From NCBI RefSeq assembly GCF_003268775.1, contig NZ_QLSU01000014.1, positions 124,001-188,000 on the forward strand: a DNA stretch of 64,000 nucleotides. Reading direction: 5' to 3'. The notes under the pieces are model-generated. The model saw only the letters and a program-made list of their open reading frames with translations, was not told where the DNA came from and searched no databases. The stretch is from Paraburkholderia unamae (GTDB lineage Bacteria > Pseudomonadota > Gammaproteobacteria > Burkholderiales > Burkholderiaceae). This document shows positions 41,497-51,245 of this stretch, in pieces; the stretch's first letter is position 1; each line of letters begins with the position of its first letter. Both the position numbers and the translations under genes were made by a program.

Positions 41497-41863
41497 GTGA
41501 CCTCCTTGCGGTTCGGTTTGCTTCGATGGTCTGCTAGACAGACCGTCTGTTCTGTTTTATGAGTGAAGTTTCGCGACGAAGGACAGTCGAGTCAAGCGGA
41601 TTGAAGCCAGGGAATGTCCTGGGAGAAGCCCGGTGAGGCGCCTGGATATTCAAGTAAATCGATGATTGAAAGGGGTAAACAGCGCCGATCCGATTTTTCG
41701 CCCCCATTTTTTCGGCGCTGAAAACCGGCTTCTCTAACTTCCCGCCTGCTCACTGCCTCTTGAGTATTGCTGGATCAATGTATACATTTCAGCCTCGTGC
41801 AAGACGACGCATGTAGACATTGAAGGCGGGCGCTGCGAGCAGCCCGCAAGAGGAGACGACATC
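41497..41863. promoter_or_regulatory. 367-bp divergent intergenic region with two palindromes
   Basis: No gene is seen. ACAGAC-C-GTCTGT at 41538-41550 is a perfect TetR-type palindrome about 40 bp before the leftward operon. AATGTATACATT at 41777-41788 is a perfect 12-bp palindrome about 75 bp before the rightward MFS gene and resembles GntR (FadR-type) operators. Confidence 0.55.
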
Positions 41864-43177
41864 GTGGTGATCGACGAACAAGTGGTGCTCGGCCGGATAC
41901 GCCGGCACATCCTGCCCCTCTTGATGCTGTGTTATTTCGCGGCCTATCTGGACCGGGTCAACCTCAGTTTTGCCGCGCTTTCGATGAACGCCGATCTGGG
42001 GCTGTCGGCGTCCGTGTTCGGCGCGGGGGCGGGCATCTTTTTCCTCGGCTACGTTTTGTTCGAAGTGCCAAGCAATATGGCGATGCAGCGCTTCGGCGCG
42101 CGCCGCTGGTTCGCGCGCATCATGCTTTCGTGGAGCGTGATCTCGCTGCTGTTCGCCTTCGTGCGCACGACGCCGCAATTCCTGGGGCTGCGCTTCCTGC
42201 TCGGCGTGGCCGAGGCCGGCTTCTACCCTGGCGTGATGTTGTTTCTCACGCGTTGGTTTCCTTCGGCCTCGCGCGCTCGCATGATCGGCGCGTTCGCCGT
42301 GGCGTTGCCCGCTTCGGCGGCGATCGGCGCGCCGGTCTCGGGGTTCATTCTCAATCTGCATGGCTTTCTTGGCCTGCGCGGCTGGCAGTGGCTGTTCATT
42401 CTCGAAGCGTTGCCCTCGCTCGTACTTGGCTTCGTGCTGCTGCGCAAGCTGGTCGATTCCCCGCGCGAGGCGCACTGGCTCGCAGCCGACGAAAGAGCGT
42501 GGCTGGAGCGAACGCTCGCGGCCGAGCGCCGCGCGTTGCCGCCATCGTCCGCGCACGGCGCGGCGGGCGCATGGGGCGCGCTGCGCAATCCGCTCGTGTG
42601 GCTGCTGGGCTTCATTTATTGCGGCATCGTCGCCGCGAATTACGGCGTGAGCTTCTTCTTGCCGCAGATCGTCCGGGCGTTCGGCGTGTCGTTGACGGCT
42701 GTCGGCCTGCTGTCTTCGCTGCCCTTCGTGGCCGGCGCGCTCGGCCTGCTGTGGTGGGGCGCGCGCTCGGACAAGCGGCGCGAGCGGCGCTGGCATCTGC
42801 TCGTGCCCGGCATCGTCGCGGTGCTCGCGCTGATCGTTGCGGCCGCAACCGACTATCCGCCGCTGCGCTTCGGCGCGCTGGTGTGCGCAGGGTTCGGCGC
42901 GTTCGCGAACCTGCCGGTGTTCTGGACGCTGCCCGCCTCGATGCTGCCGGAGAGCGAGGCGCCGGCCGGCATCGCGGTGGTGAGCTCGATCGGCAACGTG
43001 GCGGGCTTTGCCGCGCCCTATGCGGTGGGCGCGCTCAAGGATATGACCGGCACGTTTGCCAGCGGCATGGCGGCGCTCGCGGTCTTCATCGCCGTGACGG
43101 TGGTGGTGGCGGCGCGTGTGGTGAACCGGCGCTCAGGTGTCGCGCAAGGGCTCGTCGCGCCGGACGCGGGCGCTTGA
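41864..43177 (+). CDS. MFS carboxylate transporter (anion:cation symporter type)
   Basis: A 437-residue 12-span MFS protein starting at GTG 41864 (GTG 41867 is also possible) after GAGGAG. Features include YFAAYLDRVNLSFAALSMN in the first span/loop, the LGYVLFEVPSNMAMQRFGARRW motif and LLGVAEAGFYPGVMLFLTRWFP, all typical of the ACS (tartrate/phthalate-type) group. It is followed by tcuAB and likely imports tricarballylate or a related di- or tricarboxylate. The classical TcuC is of the MHS type, so this is a non-orthologous carrier. Confidence 0.88.
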   Translation: MVIDEQVVLGRIRRHILPLLMLCYFAAYLDRVNLSFAALSMNADLGLSASVFGAGAGIFFLGYVLFEVPSNMAMQRFGARRWFARIMLSWSVISLLFAFVRTTPQFLGLRFLLGVAEAGFYPGVMLFLTRWFPSASRARMIGAFAVALPASAAIGAPVSGFILNLHGFLGLRGWQWLFILEALPSLVLGFVLLRKLVDSPREAHWLAADERAWLERTLAAERRALPPSSAHGAAGAWGALRNPLVWLLGFIYCGIVAANYGVSFFLPQIVRAFGVSLTAVGLLSSLPFVAGALGLLWWGARSDKRRERRWHLLVPGIVAVLALIVAAATDYPPLRFGALVCAGFGAFANLPVFWTLPASMLPESEAPAGIAVVSSIGNVAGFAAPYAVGALKDMTGTFASGMAALAVFIAVTVVVAARVVNRRSGVAQGLVAPDAGA

Positions 43178-43267
43178 GAGGCAAATGCGACACAAGCGCG
43201 AGAGCAGCGCTCGATGAACGCAGCGCCTGAATTGACGTATCGGACTGGAAGGGAGAGAAGGGAACTC

Positions 43268-44692
43268 ATGATAGATGTGCTCGTGATCGGCGGCGGCAAC
43301 GCTGCGCTGTGCGCCGCGCTGATGGCGCGCGAAGCGGGGGCTTCGGTGCTGATGCTGGAGGCCGCGCCCCGCGCCTGGCGCGGCGGGAACTCGGCGCATA
43401 CGCGCAACCTGCGTTGCATGCACGACGCCCCGCAGGACGTGCTGGTCGACGCCTACCCGGAAGAGGAGTACTGGCAGGATCTGTTGAAAGTCACGGGCGG
43501 GCTGACCGACGAAAAGCTGGCGCGGCTCGTCATACGCGCGTCGTCGAACTGCCGCGGCTGGATGCGCCGCCACGGCGTGCATTTCCAGCCGCCGCTTTCC
43601 GGCGCACTGCACGTGGCGCGCACGAACGCGTTTTTCATGGGCGGCGGCAAGGCGCTCGTCAACGCCTACTATCGCAGCGCCGAAAAGCTGGGCGTGCAGA
43701 TTCGCTACGAAACGCCGGTGCAAACGCTCGATCTCGACGACGGACGCTTCATCGCGGCGCGCCTCGCCAACGGCGAACGCATTGCGGCGCGCAGCTGCGT
43801 GCTGGCGGCGGGCGGCTTCGAATCAAATCGTGAATGGCTGCGCGAAGCGTGGGGCCAGGTGAACGGCGAATGGGTCGCGGACAACTTTCTGATTCGCGGC
43901 ACGCGCTACAACCAGGGCGTGCTGCTGCGTCACATGATCGATGCGGGCGCCGACATGACCGGCGACGCCTCGCAGTCCCACTGCGTGGCCATCGACGCGC
44001 GCGCGCCGCTCTATGACGGTGGCATCTGCACGCGGGTGGACTGCGTGTCGCTCGGCGTCGTGGTGAACCGCCAGGCACAGCGCTTCTACGACGAAGGCGA
44101 GGACTTCTGGCCCAAGCGCTATGCGATCTGGGGGCGTCTCGTTGCGCAGCAGCCCGGTCAGATCGCCTGGTCGATCATCGACAGCAAGGCCGTGGGCCGT
44201 TTCATGCCGCCCGTGTTCCCCGGCACCAGGGCCGGGTCGCTGCCGGAGCTGGCGCGCGCCATCGGTCTCGACGAACCGGCGTTCATGCAGACGCTGAACG
44301 CCTTCAACGCATCGTGCAAGGTCGGCAGCTTCGATCACGCGGTGCTCGACGATTGCCACACGCAAGGCATCGCGCCGCAAAAGAGCCACTGGGCCTTGCC
44401 GCTCGACACGCCGCCGTTCTACGCGTACGCGCTGCGGCCGGGCATTACGTTCACCTATCTGGGATTGAAAACCGACGAGACGGCCGCGGTGCGCTTTGGC
44501 GGCCGTGCGAGTCCGAACCTGTTCGTGGCGGGAGAAATGATGGCGGGCAATGTGCTGGGCAAGGGCTATACGGCGGGAGTCGGCATGTCGATCGGCACGG
44601 CGTTTGGCCGTATCGCCGGAACGAATGCGGCGAGCGCGGCGCGCGGGGCGGCCGATTCACAACGCAATGGAGCCTTGCATGCAGCAGCTTGA
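43268..44692 (+). CDS. tcuA: FAD-dependent tricarballylate dehydrogenase
   Basis: A 474-residue flavoprotein of the fumarate-reductase family. It has IDVLVIGGGNAALCAALMAREAG at the N-terminus, a substrate-binding HSHxx-type region (SQSHCVAID) and a closing GEMMAGNVLGKGYTAGVGMSIG. TcuA oxidises tricarballylate to cis-aconitate and passes electrons to TcuB. ATG 43268 with GAAGGGAAC is preferred over ATG 43214. Its end overlaps tcuB by 14 bp. Confidence 0.88.
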   Translation: MIDVLVIGGGNAALCAALMAREAGASVLMLEAAPRAWRGGNSAHTRNLRCMHDAPQDVLVDAYPEEEYWQDLLKVTGGLTDEKLARLVIRASSNCRGWMRRHGVHFQPPLSGALHVARTNAFFMGGGKALVNAYYRSAEKLGVQIRYETPVQTLDLDDGRFIAARLANGERIAARSCVLAAGGFESNREWLREAWGQVNGEWVADNFLIRGTRYNQGVLLRHMIDAGADMTGDASQSHCVAIDARAPLYDGGICTRVDCVSLGVVVNRQAQRFYDEGEDFWPKRYAIWGRLVAQQPGQIAWSIIDSKAVGRFMPPVFPGTRAGSLPELARAIGLDEPAFMQTLNAFNASCKVGSFDHAVLDDCHTQGIAPQKSHWALPLDTPPFYAYALRPGITFTYLGLKTDETAAVRFGGRASPNLFVAGEMMAGNVLGKGYTAGVGMSIGTAFGRIAGTNAASAARGAADSQRNGALHAAA

Positions 44693-45848
44693 CGCCCTCA
44701 CTCGCGAAGCCAGTGCGCTCGGCGCGGGCGAATACGCCGCTGTCGATGCGCGCGCCGCCGAACAGGAAGTGGCGCGCGTGATGCAGATCTGCAATGCGTG
44801 CCGTTACTGCGAAGGATTTTGCGCCGTGTTTCCGGCCATGACGCGCAGGCTGGAGTTCAATCGCAGCGACGTGCATCTGCTGGCGAACCTTTGCCACAAC
44901 TGTAGCGCCTGCCTCCATGCGTGCCAGTACGCGCCGCCCCACGAATTCGCCGTGAACGTGCCGCGCGCGATGGCGCAGGTGCGCGCTCACACCTATCGCG
45001 AGTACGCGTGGCCGGCCGCGCTGGGTTCGCTGTACGCGCGGGCCGGGCTCGCGGTGGCGCTGGCGACGGCGGGCAGCCTCGCCGTGTTCCTGATGCTGGC
45101 CATCGCGCTAACGGGCGGCCTGAATACGCAGCCGGGCGACGCGAACTTCTATGCAGTGTTTCCGCACAATCTGCTTGCCGTGCTGTTTGGCCTGGTGCTG
45201 CTGTTCGTCTGCGGCGTGTTTGGCGTTGGCGTCGCGCGTTTCTGGCGCGAGGGCGAGGCGCATCCGGTCGAAGCCGGTGCGATCGGCGAAGCGGTGCACG
45301 ATGTGCTGTCGCTGCGCTATCTGGGCGGCGGCCACGGCGAGGGATGCAACAACGAGAGCGATGCGTTCACGCTGGCGCGACGCCGCTTTCATCACCTGAC
45401 GTTCTACGGCTTCATGCTGTGCTTCGCCGCGACCTGCGTGGCGACGGGCTATCACTATCTGCTGGGCTACGAGGCGCCTTATCCCTTGTTCAGCGTGCCG
45501 GTGGTGCTGGGCACGCTGGGCGGCCTGGGCTTGCTCGTCGGACCGGCGGGCCTGCTGTGGCTCAACCTGAGGCGCAATCCGCTCCAGACCGATCCCGGCC
45601 AGAAGCCCATGGATCGCGGCTTTATCGCCTTGCTGCTGCTCGTTGCGGGCAGCGGGCTGCTGCTGCTGGCGCTGCGCGAGCAGGCGAGCATGCCGTTCTG
45701 GCTCGCGCTGCATCTGGGCTGCGTGATGGGGCTGTTCCTGACCATGCCGTATGGCAAGTTCGCGCACGGCATCTACCGCAGCGCCGCGCTGCTCAAATGG
45801 GCGGTCGAAAAGCGCCGGCCCGCCAGGCTCAAGCTCGGCGGCGACTAA
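44679..45848 (+). CDS. tcuB: Tricarballylate-utilisation Fe-S/heme membrane protein
   Basis: A 389-residue protein. The N-terminal domain has cysteine motifs CNACRYCEGFC and CHNCSACLHACQYAPPHEFAVN for two Fe-S clusters. About six membrane spans follow with conserved His (e.g. RRRFHHLTFYG and ATGYHYLLGYE) likely binding heme. TcuB reoxidises TcuA by passing electrons to the quinone pool. The ATG at 44679 has GGAG 8 bp upstream and is chosen over 44667. It overlaps tcuA. Confidence 0.88.
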   Translation: MQQLDALTREASALGAGEYAAVDARAAEQEVARVMQICNACRYCEGFCAVFPAMTRRLEFNRSDVHLLANLCHNCSACLHACQYAPPHEFAVNVPRAMAQVRAHTYREYAWPAALGSLYARAGLAVALATAGSLAVFLMLAIALTGGLNTQPGDANFYAVFPHNLLAVLFGLVLLFVCGVFGVGVARFWREGEAHPVEAGAIGEAVHDVLSLRYLGGGHGEGCNNESDAFTLARRRFHHLTFYGFMLCFAATCVATGYHYLLGYEAPYPLFSVPVVLGTLGGLGLLVGPAGLLWLNLRRNPLQTDPGQKPMDRGFIALLLLVAGSGLLLLALREQASMPFWLALHLGCVMGLFLTMPYGKFAHGIYRSAALLKWAVEKRRPARLKLGGD

Positions 45849-45935
45849 ACCACGAAGCAGGGCGCCCGGCTCCCGGCGGATACAATGACGCCTTGAATTC
45901 GCGCCGGGCGCCCTGGCACGACCTGCCGTCTCACC

Positions 45936-46607
45936 ATGCCACTCAAACCGTTTACCTCCGAGGACGACGAGAACCCGGCGCTGCCGCGCGCCGAGTTCGT
46001 CTACCGGCAACTGCGCAGCGCCATTCTGGAAGGTGGGCTGCCGGCCGGCACGCGGCTGCGCGAGATCGAACTGGCGCAGCAGATGGAAGTGAGCCGCACG
46101 CCCGTGCGCGAGGCGTTGCGCCGTCTGGAGAGCGAAGGCATGGTGACGGCCGACCGCGCGCGCGGCCTGATCGTCACCGAACTCACGGGCGAGATGGTGC
46201 GCGAGTTGTACGCGATGCGCGAGATGCTGGAAGGCACGGCCGCGGCATGGGCGGCGCGCAACGCCACGGCGGTCGAGCTGGCGGCGCTGCGCACCATTGC
46301 GGACCAGGACGCCGCGCTCGTGGGCGATCCGCTGCGCCTCGCGAGGAACAATCATCTGTTTCATCAAACGCTGTACCGGGCCGCGCATAACCGCTATCTG
46401 CTGAAATCGCTCAGCTCGCTTCAGGCTTCGATTGCGCTGCTTGGCAGCACGGGACTGGCCGCCGGACAGCGCGCGCATTTCGCGGTGAGCGAGCATCAGG
46501 CGCTCCTCGCCGCCATCGAGCGCCATGACGCGCGCAGCGCCGAGGACATCGCGCGCTCGCATATTCGCGGCGCGCTGGAGGCGCGGATGCTGGTGTTGGG
46601 GCGGTAG
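45936..46607 (+). CDS. GntR family (FCD-type) transcriptional regulator
   Basis: A 223-residue regulator. The winged helix is FVYRQLRSAILEGGLPAGTRLREIELAQQMEVSRTPVREALRRLESEGMVT, followed by an FCD ligand-binding domain with EMVRELYAMREMLEGTAA and NHLFHQTLYRAAHNRYL (metal/ligand His). It lies 87 bp after tcuB and probably controls the MFS-tcuAB genes. The known Salmonella TcuR is LysR-type, so this is a different regulator for the same function. Confidence 0.88.
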   Translation: MPLKPFTSEDDENPALPRAEFVYRQLRSAILEGGLPAGTRLREIELAQQMEVSRTPVREALRRLESEGMVTADRARGLIVTELTGEMVRELYAMREMLEGTAAAWAARNATAVELAALRTIADQDAALVGDPLRLARNNHLFHQTLYRAAHNRYLLKSLSSLQASIALLGSTGLAAGQRAHFAVSEHQALLAAIERHDARSAEDIARSHIRGALEARMLVLGR

Positions 46608-46694
46608 GTTTTTTTGGGGCCGGTTTTCCTCTGCGTAGCGTGTTTTTCAGCGTCCAGTCTCCCGTATCCCGTGGCTAGAGGATGATCGCCGTTG

Positions 46695-46719
46695 CCCTAT
46701 CCGTACGGGAAACATAGGG
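46695..46719. promoter_or_regulatory. Inverted repeat upstream of RND efflux genes
   Basis: CCCTAT (46695-46700) and ATAGGG (46714-46719) flank an inner CCGTACGG palindrome (46701-46708). The element lies about 165 bp before the adaptor gene and may bind a regulator that is not encoded next to the pump. Confidence 0.35.
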
Positions 46720-46883
46720 AATTGCATTTCGAGCGGTGCCCGTAAATGGCAGTCGAGGGAGCGACCGCAAGGCGTTTATGGTTAACTACGTGCGTGACAT
46801 CGCCATGAGGCGATCAAGCTCACGCGTGACGAGCCATCGGACGCCGAAACCTACCGTCCAGATCTTCTTCGGTGGAGCCTCGA

Positions 46884-48044
46884 GTGCCAGACTTCGAACC
46901 CAAACGCTGTCGACCGTGGCTGATCGTTCTTGCGGCGCTGTTGCCGCTGGCGGGTTTCGGATGCCGCGACCAGCAAGCCCAGAGCGGCGCGGCGCCGCCG
47001 CCGAGCGTGCTGGTCGAAACGGTTGCGGCGCACGCCATCCCCCGTGTGATCGAATTGCCGGGCCGCATCGAAGCGATCCGCTCCGCGGAGGTGCGCGCCC
47101 GCGTGGACGGTATCGTCGAGCGGCGTCTGTTCGAGGAGGGCACCGACGTGCGCGCCGGCGCGCCGCTCTTTCTCATCGATCCGCGCGACTACCAGGCCGC
47201 ATTGCAGCAGGTGCAGGCGGCGCTCAACCGGGCTCAGGCCGTGCGCGGCAATGCGGCCTCCGAGGTCGCGCGCTTCAAGCCGCTGGTGGCGCGCCAGGTC
47301 GTGAGCGCCCAGGAATACGAGGCCGCGACTGCCGCGCTCGAGCAGGCCGAGGCGAACGTTGCGGACGCACGCGCCGCCGTGACGCTGGCGCAACTGCGTC
47401 TCGATCGTTGCACGGTTCGCGCGCCGATTGCCGGCCGCGTGGGGCGGGCGCTCGTCACCGAAGGCGCGCTCGTCAGTGCGGCGGGCGCGACCTTGCTCAC
47501 GCAGGTCAATCAGCTCTCGCCCGTGAACGCCGTTTTCACGCAGTCGAATATTTCGCTGCTGGAAGTACGCAAACAAATCGCGTCGGGTTCGCTCTCCGCG
47601 CCGGCCGCCGAGAGCGCAAACGTGCGTCTCACGCTCGCGAACGGCGACGATTATGGCGAGACGGGCGTGCTCGACTTCACCGATCTCGTCGTCGATCCTT
47701 CCACCGGCACCCAGGTTCTGCGCGCGCGCTTCAATAATGCGTCGCGCATTCTGTTGCCAGGGCAGTTCGTGCGCGGGCGCATCGTGATCGGCACGATACC
47801 GAACGGCCTGGCCGTGCCCGCGCGCGCCGTGCAGTTCGACAACAACGCCACGAGCCTTTCGCTCGTTGCCGAAGACGGCACCGTCGTGCGGCGCAATGTC
47901 GTTCTCGGCCCCCAGGAAGCGGGCCAATGGGTGGTGAAGGATGGGCTGGAGCCGGGTGAGCGAGTGATTGTCGACGGCTGGCAGCGGGTGCAGCCGGGGC
48001 AGCGCGTGGACGCCCAGCCCGCCGCCGCCCCGAGCCACTCCTGA
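46884..48044 (+). CDS. RND efflux periplasmic adaptor (membrane fusion protein)
   Basis: A 386-residue HlyD/AcrA-type adaptor. GTG 46884 follows GGTGGAG. The N-terminus is a lipoprotein-like signal (LIVLAALLPLAGFGC, with a slightly atypical lipobox). The biotinyl-lipoyl stretch VRARVDGIVERRLFEEGTDVRAG, a helical hairpin (about 100-170) and the second lipoyl half CTVRAPIAGRVGRALVTEG follow in normal order. It links the inner-membrane pump at 48057 with the outer-membrane channel at 51235 and lies 12 bp upstream of the pump gene. Confidence 0.93.
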   Translation: MPDFEPKRCRPWLIVLAALLPLAGFGCRDQQAQSGAAPPPSVLVETVAAHAIPRVIELPGRIEAIRSAEVRARVDGIVERRLFEEGTDVRAGAPLFLIDPRDYQAALQQVQAALNRAQAVRGNAASEVARFKPLVARQVVSAQEYEAATAALEQAEANVADARAAVTLAQLRLDRCTVRAPIAGRVGRALVTEGALVSAAGATLLTQVNQLSPVNAVFTQSNISLLEVRKQIASGSLSAPAAESANVRLTLANGDDYGETGVLDFTDLVVDPSTGTQVLRARFNNASRILLPGQFVRGRIVIGTIPNGLAVPARAVQFDNNATSLSLVAEDGTVVRRNVVLGPQEAGQWVVKDGLEPGERVIVDGWQRVQPGQRVDAQPAAAPSHS

Positions 48045-48056
48045 GCGGCGCGCGAC

Positions 48057-51000
48057 ATGAACCGATTCTTCGTCCACCGGCCGGTCTTCGCGTGGGTGGT
48101 TGCGCTTTTCGTGACGCTCTTTGGCGGCCTCGCGCTCATGCTGCTGCCGGTCGAGCAGTACCCCGACGTCGCGCCGCCCTCGCTCACGGTTTCGGCGGTT
48201 TATAGCGGCGCGGACGCGAACACGCTGGACCGTACCGTCACGTCGATCATCGAAAACGAAATGAACGGCGTCGACAATTTTCTTTACATGTCGTCGCAAA
48301 GCCGCTCGAACGGCACGGCGCAGGTCACCGTCACGCTCAGGCCCGGCACGAATCTCGACGTCGCGCTTTCGCAGGTCCAGGACCGCGTGAGCCGCGTCGA
48401 GCCGCGCCTGCCGCTGGAAGTCCGGCAGGTTGGCGTGAGCGTCACGAAAGCGTCTTCCGGATTCTTGATGCTCGTTGCGCTGCAATCCGCCGATGGCTCG
48501 ATCCCTGCGGTCGAACTGGGCAACTTCGCCGCCAATAACATCGTCAACGAATTGCGCCGCATTCCGGGCGTGGGCGACGCTCAGCTTTTCGGTTCGTCGT
48601 ATGCCATGCGGATATGGATCGATCCGGAAAAGCTCGCCAGCTTCGGTCTTTCGGCCAACGAAGTGATGACGGCCATTCAGGAGCAGAACAGCCAGACGGC
48701 GGGCGGGGCGCTCGGCGATCAGCCCATTGCGCCGGGGGCGGAGCTCAATGCGCAAATCGTCATGCACGGCCGCTTTTCGACGCCCGAGCAGTTTCGCGAG
48801 GTCATCGTGCGCTCGAACCCGGACGGCTCCACGGTGCGCGTGGGCGACGTGGCGCGCGTGGAGCTGGGCAACGACAGCTACGGCTTTCGCTTTCGCGTGA
48901 ACGGCAAGGAGTCCGCGGGGATCGCCATCCAGCTTGCGAGCGGCGCGAATGCGCTGGCGGTGGCGACCGCCGTGCGGCAGCGTCTTGCGCAGTTGCAGCC
49001 GACTTTCCCGAAAGGCGTGGCATGGGTCGTGCCGTTCGATACCACGCCGTTCATCACGACGTCGCTGAGCGGCGTGCTGCGCACGATGATCGAGGCGTTG
49101 CTGCTCGTGACGGTCGTTGTGTTCCTGTTCCTCCAGAAGTGGCGTGCAACGCTCATTCCCACCCTAGTCGTGCCGGTTGCGCTGATCGGAACGTGCGTGG
49201 GAATTTATTTGTTCGGACTCTCCATTAATCTGCTGTCGTTGTTTGCGATGGTCGTCGCAATCGGCATATTGAACGACGACGCGATCGTGGTGGTGGAGAG
49301 CGTGGAGCGCGTGATCCAGGAAGAGGGCTTGAGTTCGCGGCGCGCGACCATCAAGGCGGTCGGGCAGATTGCGGGCGCGGCGATTGCCAGCACGCTCGTG
49401 CTCATTGCGGTATTCGTTCCCATGGCCTTCTTTCCGGGCTCGACGGGTGCGATCTATCGCCAGTTCTCGGTCACGCTCACCGTCTCGATCTTTTTGTCCA
49501 CCTTGCTCGCGCTCTCGCTGGGCGTGGCCATGTCGGCGGCGCTGCTGGGCAGCAAGGCGAAAGCCGATGACGGTACGGGCAAGCAGGCGGCCACGCGTTG
49601 GCCGGCGCGCATTCAGCAGCGCATTTTCGATGCGTTCAATCGCGGCATGGATGCGGCCACCGAGCGCTACGTGCTGGCGGTGCAGGCCATGCTGCGCAAG
49701 CCGGTGCGCTGGCTCATCGTATTTCTCGTCGTTTGCGTCGCGACTGGTTTCCTTTTCACCCGCTTGCCGCGCGGCTTCATTCCGGGCGAGGACCAGGGGC
49801 ATATATTCGTCGCGTATACGGCAGCGCCTGGCGCGACGGCGCAGCGCACGCAACAGGTCGTCGATCAGGTCGAGGCTTTTCTCAGGCAGCAACCCCAGGT
49901 GCGCAATATCGCCTCGGTCACGGGCTTCAGCTTCTTCGGCCAGGGGCAGTCGGCGGCCATGTCGTTCGTCGACCTCAAGCCGTGGGCGGACCGGCCGGGC
50001 GCGGCGAATTCCTCGGCGGCGCTGGTTGGGCGCGCGAACGCCGCCTTCCGCAATATTCCACAGGCGCTCGTCTTCGCGCTCGATCCGCCGGCCATCCCCG
50101 CGCTCGGCAATGCGAGCGGCTTCACGATGAAGATACTGGACCGCAGCGGCGTGGGCGGCGCGGCGTTGCAGCAGGCGAGCGCGCGTCTGCTGGCGGAGGC
50201 CTCGCGCAGTCCCTTGCTGGTGGGCGTGCGCCCCGACGGTTTGCCGCCCGCGCCGCAACTCTATGTCGATATCGACCGCGTAAAAGCGCGCGCGCTGGGA
50301 CTGCAAATCGGCCAGGTGAACAGCGCGCTCGCGCTGGCGTTCGGCGCGAATTACGTGAATGACTTCGTCTACGAGGGCAACGTGCTGCGCGTGCTCATGC
50401 AGGCCGACGCCGACCAGCGCATGCGGGCCGAGGACATCGGTGCGCTGCGGCTGCGCAACAACGTGGGCGAGATGGTGCCGTTCTCCGCGTTCACGAGCGT
50501 GCACTGGACCGCCGGGCCGCAGCAGGTCGAACGCTATAACGGTTTTCCGTCGGCAACGATTTCGGGCCAGGCCGCGCCGGGCCGCTCCAGCGGCGCCGCG
50601 CTCGCGGAGATGGAGCGCATCGCGGGCAATGTCCTTTCCGGCAGCCTGACGTACGAATGGACCGGCACGGCCTACGAGGAACAACAGGCGGCCGGGCAGA
50701 TCGGTGCGCTGCTGCTGCTTTCGCTCGTCGTCGTGTTTCTGTTGCTCGCCGCACTCTACGAGAGCTGGGCCATTCCCATTGCCGTGCTGCTCATCATTCC
50801 GCTGGGTGTGCTGGGCGCGGTTCTCTTCACCATGGCGCGGCGCTTTCCCGCCGATATCTACTTCAACATCGGCCTCGTGACCATCATCGGCCTCGCTGCG
50901 AAGAACGCGATCCTGATCGTGGAATTCGCCATCAAGGAAGAGGCCGCGGGCAGCGATATCGTGAGCGCCGCGGTGAACGGCGCTCGCCAGCGCTTGCGGC

Positions 51001-51245
51001 CCATCCTGATGACGAGCGTGACCTTCGTGCTGGGCATGCTGCCACTCGTGCTCGCCACGGGCGCGGGCGCGGCGGGGCGGCAGGCCGTGGGCACCGGCAT
51101 CATGGGCAGCATGCTGACGGCCACGCTGTTCGGCATCTTCTTTACGCCGGTGTTCTATGTGGTGGCGCGCAAATGGCTGAGCCGCAAACGCGCGCAGGGC
51201 GACGATGAGGACGATGCGCGGCCCGTGGGAGCGCATGATGCTTAA
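48057..51245 (+). CDS. RND multidrug efflux pump (HAE1/AcrB family)
   Basis: A 1062-residue proton-driven pump with the AcrB layout: two sets of six spans and two large periplasmic loops. Proton-relay residues are visible as NDDAIVVVESVERV in TM4 (paired Asp) and AAKNAILIVEFA in TM10 (Lys). The opening MNRFFVHRPVFAWVVALF is typical. It belongs to the hydrophobe/amphiphile exporter group; substrates cannot be predicted. It starts 12 bp after the adaptor gene. Confidence 0.95.
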   Translation: MNRFFVHRPVFAWVVALFVTLFGGLALMLLPVEQYPDVAPPSLTVSAVYSGADANTLDRTVTSIIENEMNGVDNFLYMSSQSRSNGTAQVTVTLRPGTNLDVALSQVQDRVSRVEPRLPLEVRQVGVSVTKASSGFLMLVALQSADGSIPAVELGNFAANNIVNELRRIPGVGDAQLFGSSYAMRIWIDPEKLASFGLSANEVMTAIQEQNSQTAGGALGDQPIAPGAELNAQIVMHGRFSTPEQFREVIVRSNPDGSTVRVGDVARVELGNDSYGFRFRVNGKESAGIAIQLASGANALAVATAVRQRLAQLQPTFPKGVAWVVPFDTTPFITTSLSGVLRTMIEALLLVTVVVFLFLQKWRATLIPTLVVPVALIGTCVGIYLFGLSINLLSLFAMVVAIGILNDDAIVVVESVERVIQEEGLSSRRATIKAVGQIAGAAIASTLVLIAVFVPMAFFPGSTGAIYRQFSVTLTVSIFLSTLLALSLGVAMSAALLGSKAKADDGTGKQAATRWPARIQQRIFDAFNRGMDAATERYVLAVQAMLRKPVRWLIVFLVVCVATGFLFTRLPRGFIPGEDQGHIFVAYTAAPGATAQRTQQVVDQVEAFLRQQPQVRNIASVTGFSFFGQGQSAAMSFVDLKPWADRPGAANSSAALVGRANAAFRNIPQALVFALDPPAIPALGNASGFTMKILDRSGVGGAALQQASARLLAEASRSPLLVGVRPDGLPPAPQLYVDIDRVKARALGLQIGQVNSALALAFGANYVNDFVYEGNVLRVLMQADADQRMRAEDIGALRLRNNVGEMVPFSAFTSVHWTAGPQQVERYNGFPSATISGQAAPGRSSGAALAEMERIAGNVLSGSLTYEWTGTAYEEQQAAGQIGALLLLSLVVVFLLLAALYESWAIPIAVLLIIPLGVLGAVLFTMARRFPADIYFNIGLVTIIGLAAKNAILIVEFAIKEEAAGSDIVSAAVNGARQRLRPILMTSVTFVLGMLPLVLATGAGAAGRQAVGTGIMGSMLTATLFGIFFTPVFYVVARKWLSRKRAQGDDEDDARPVGAHDA

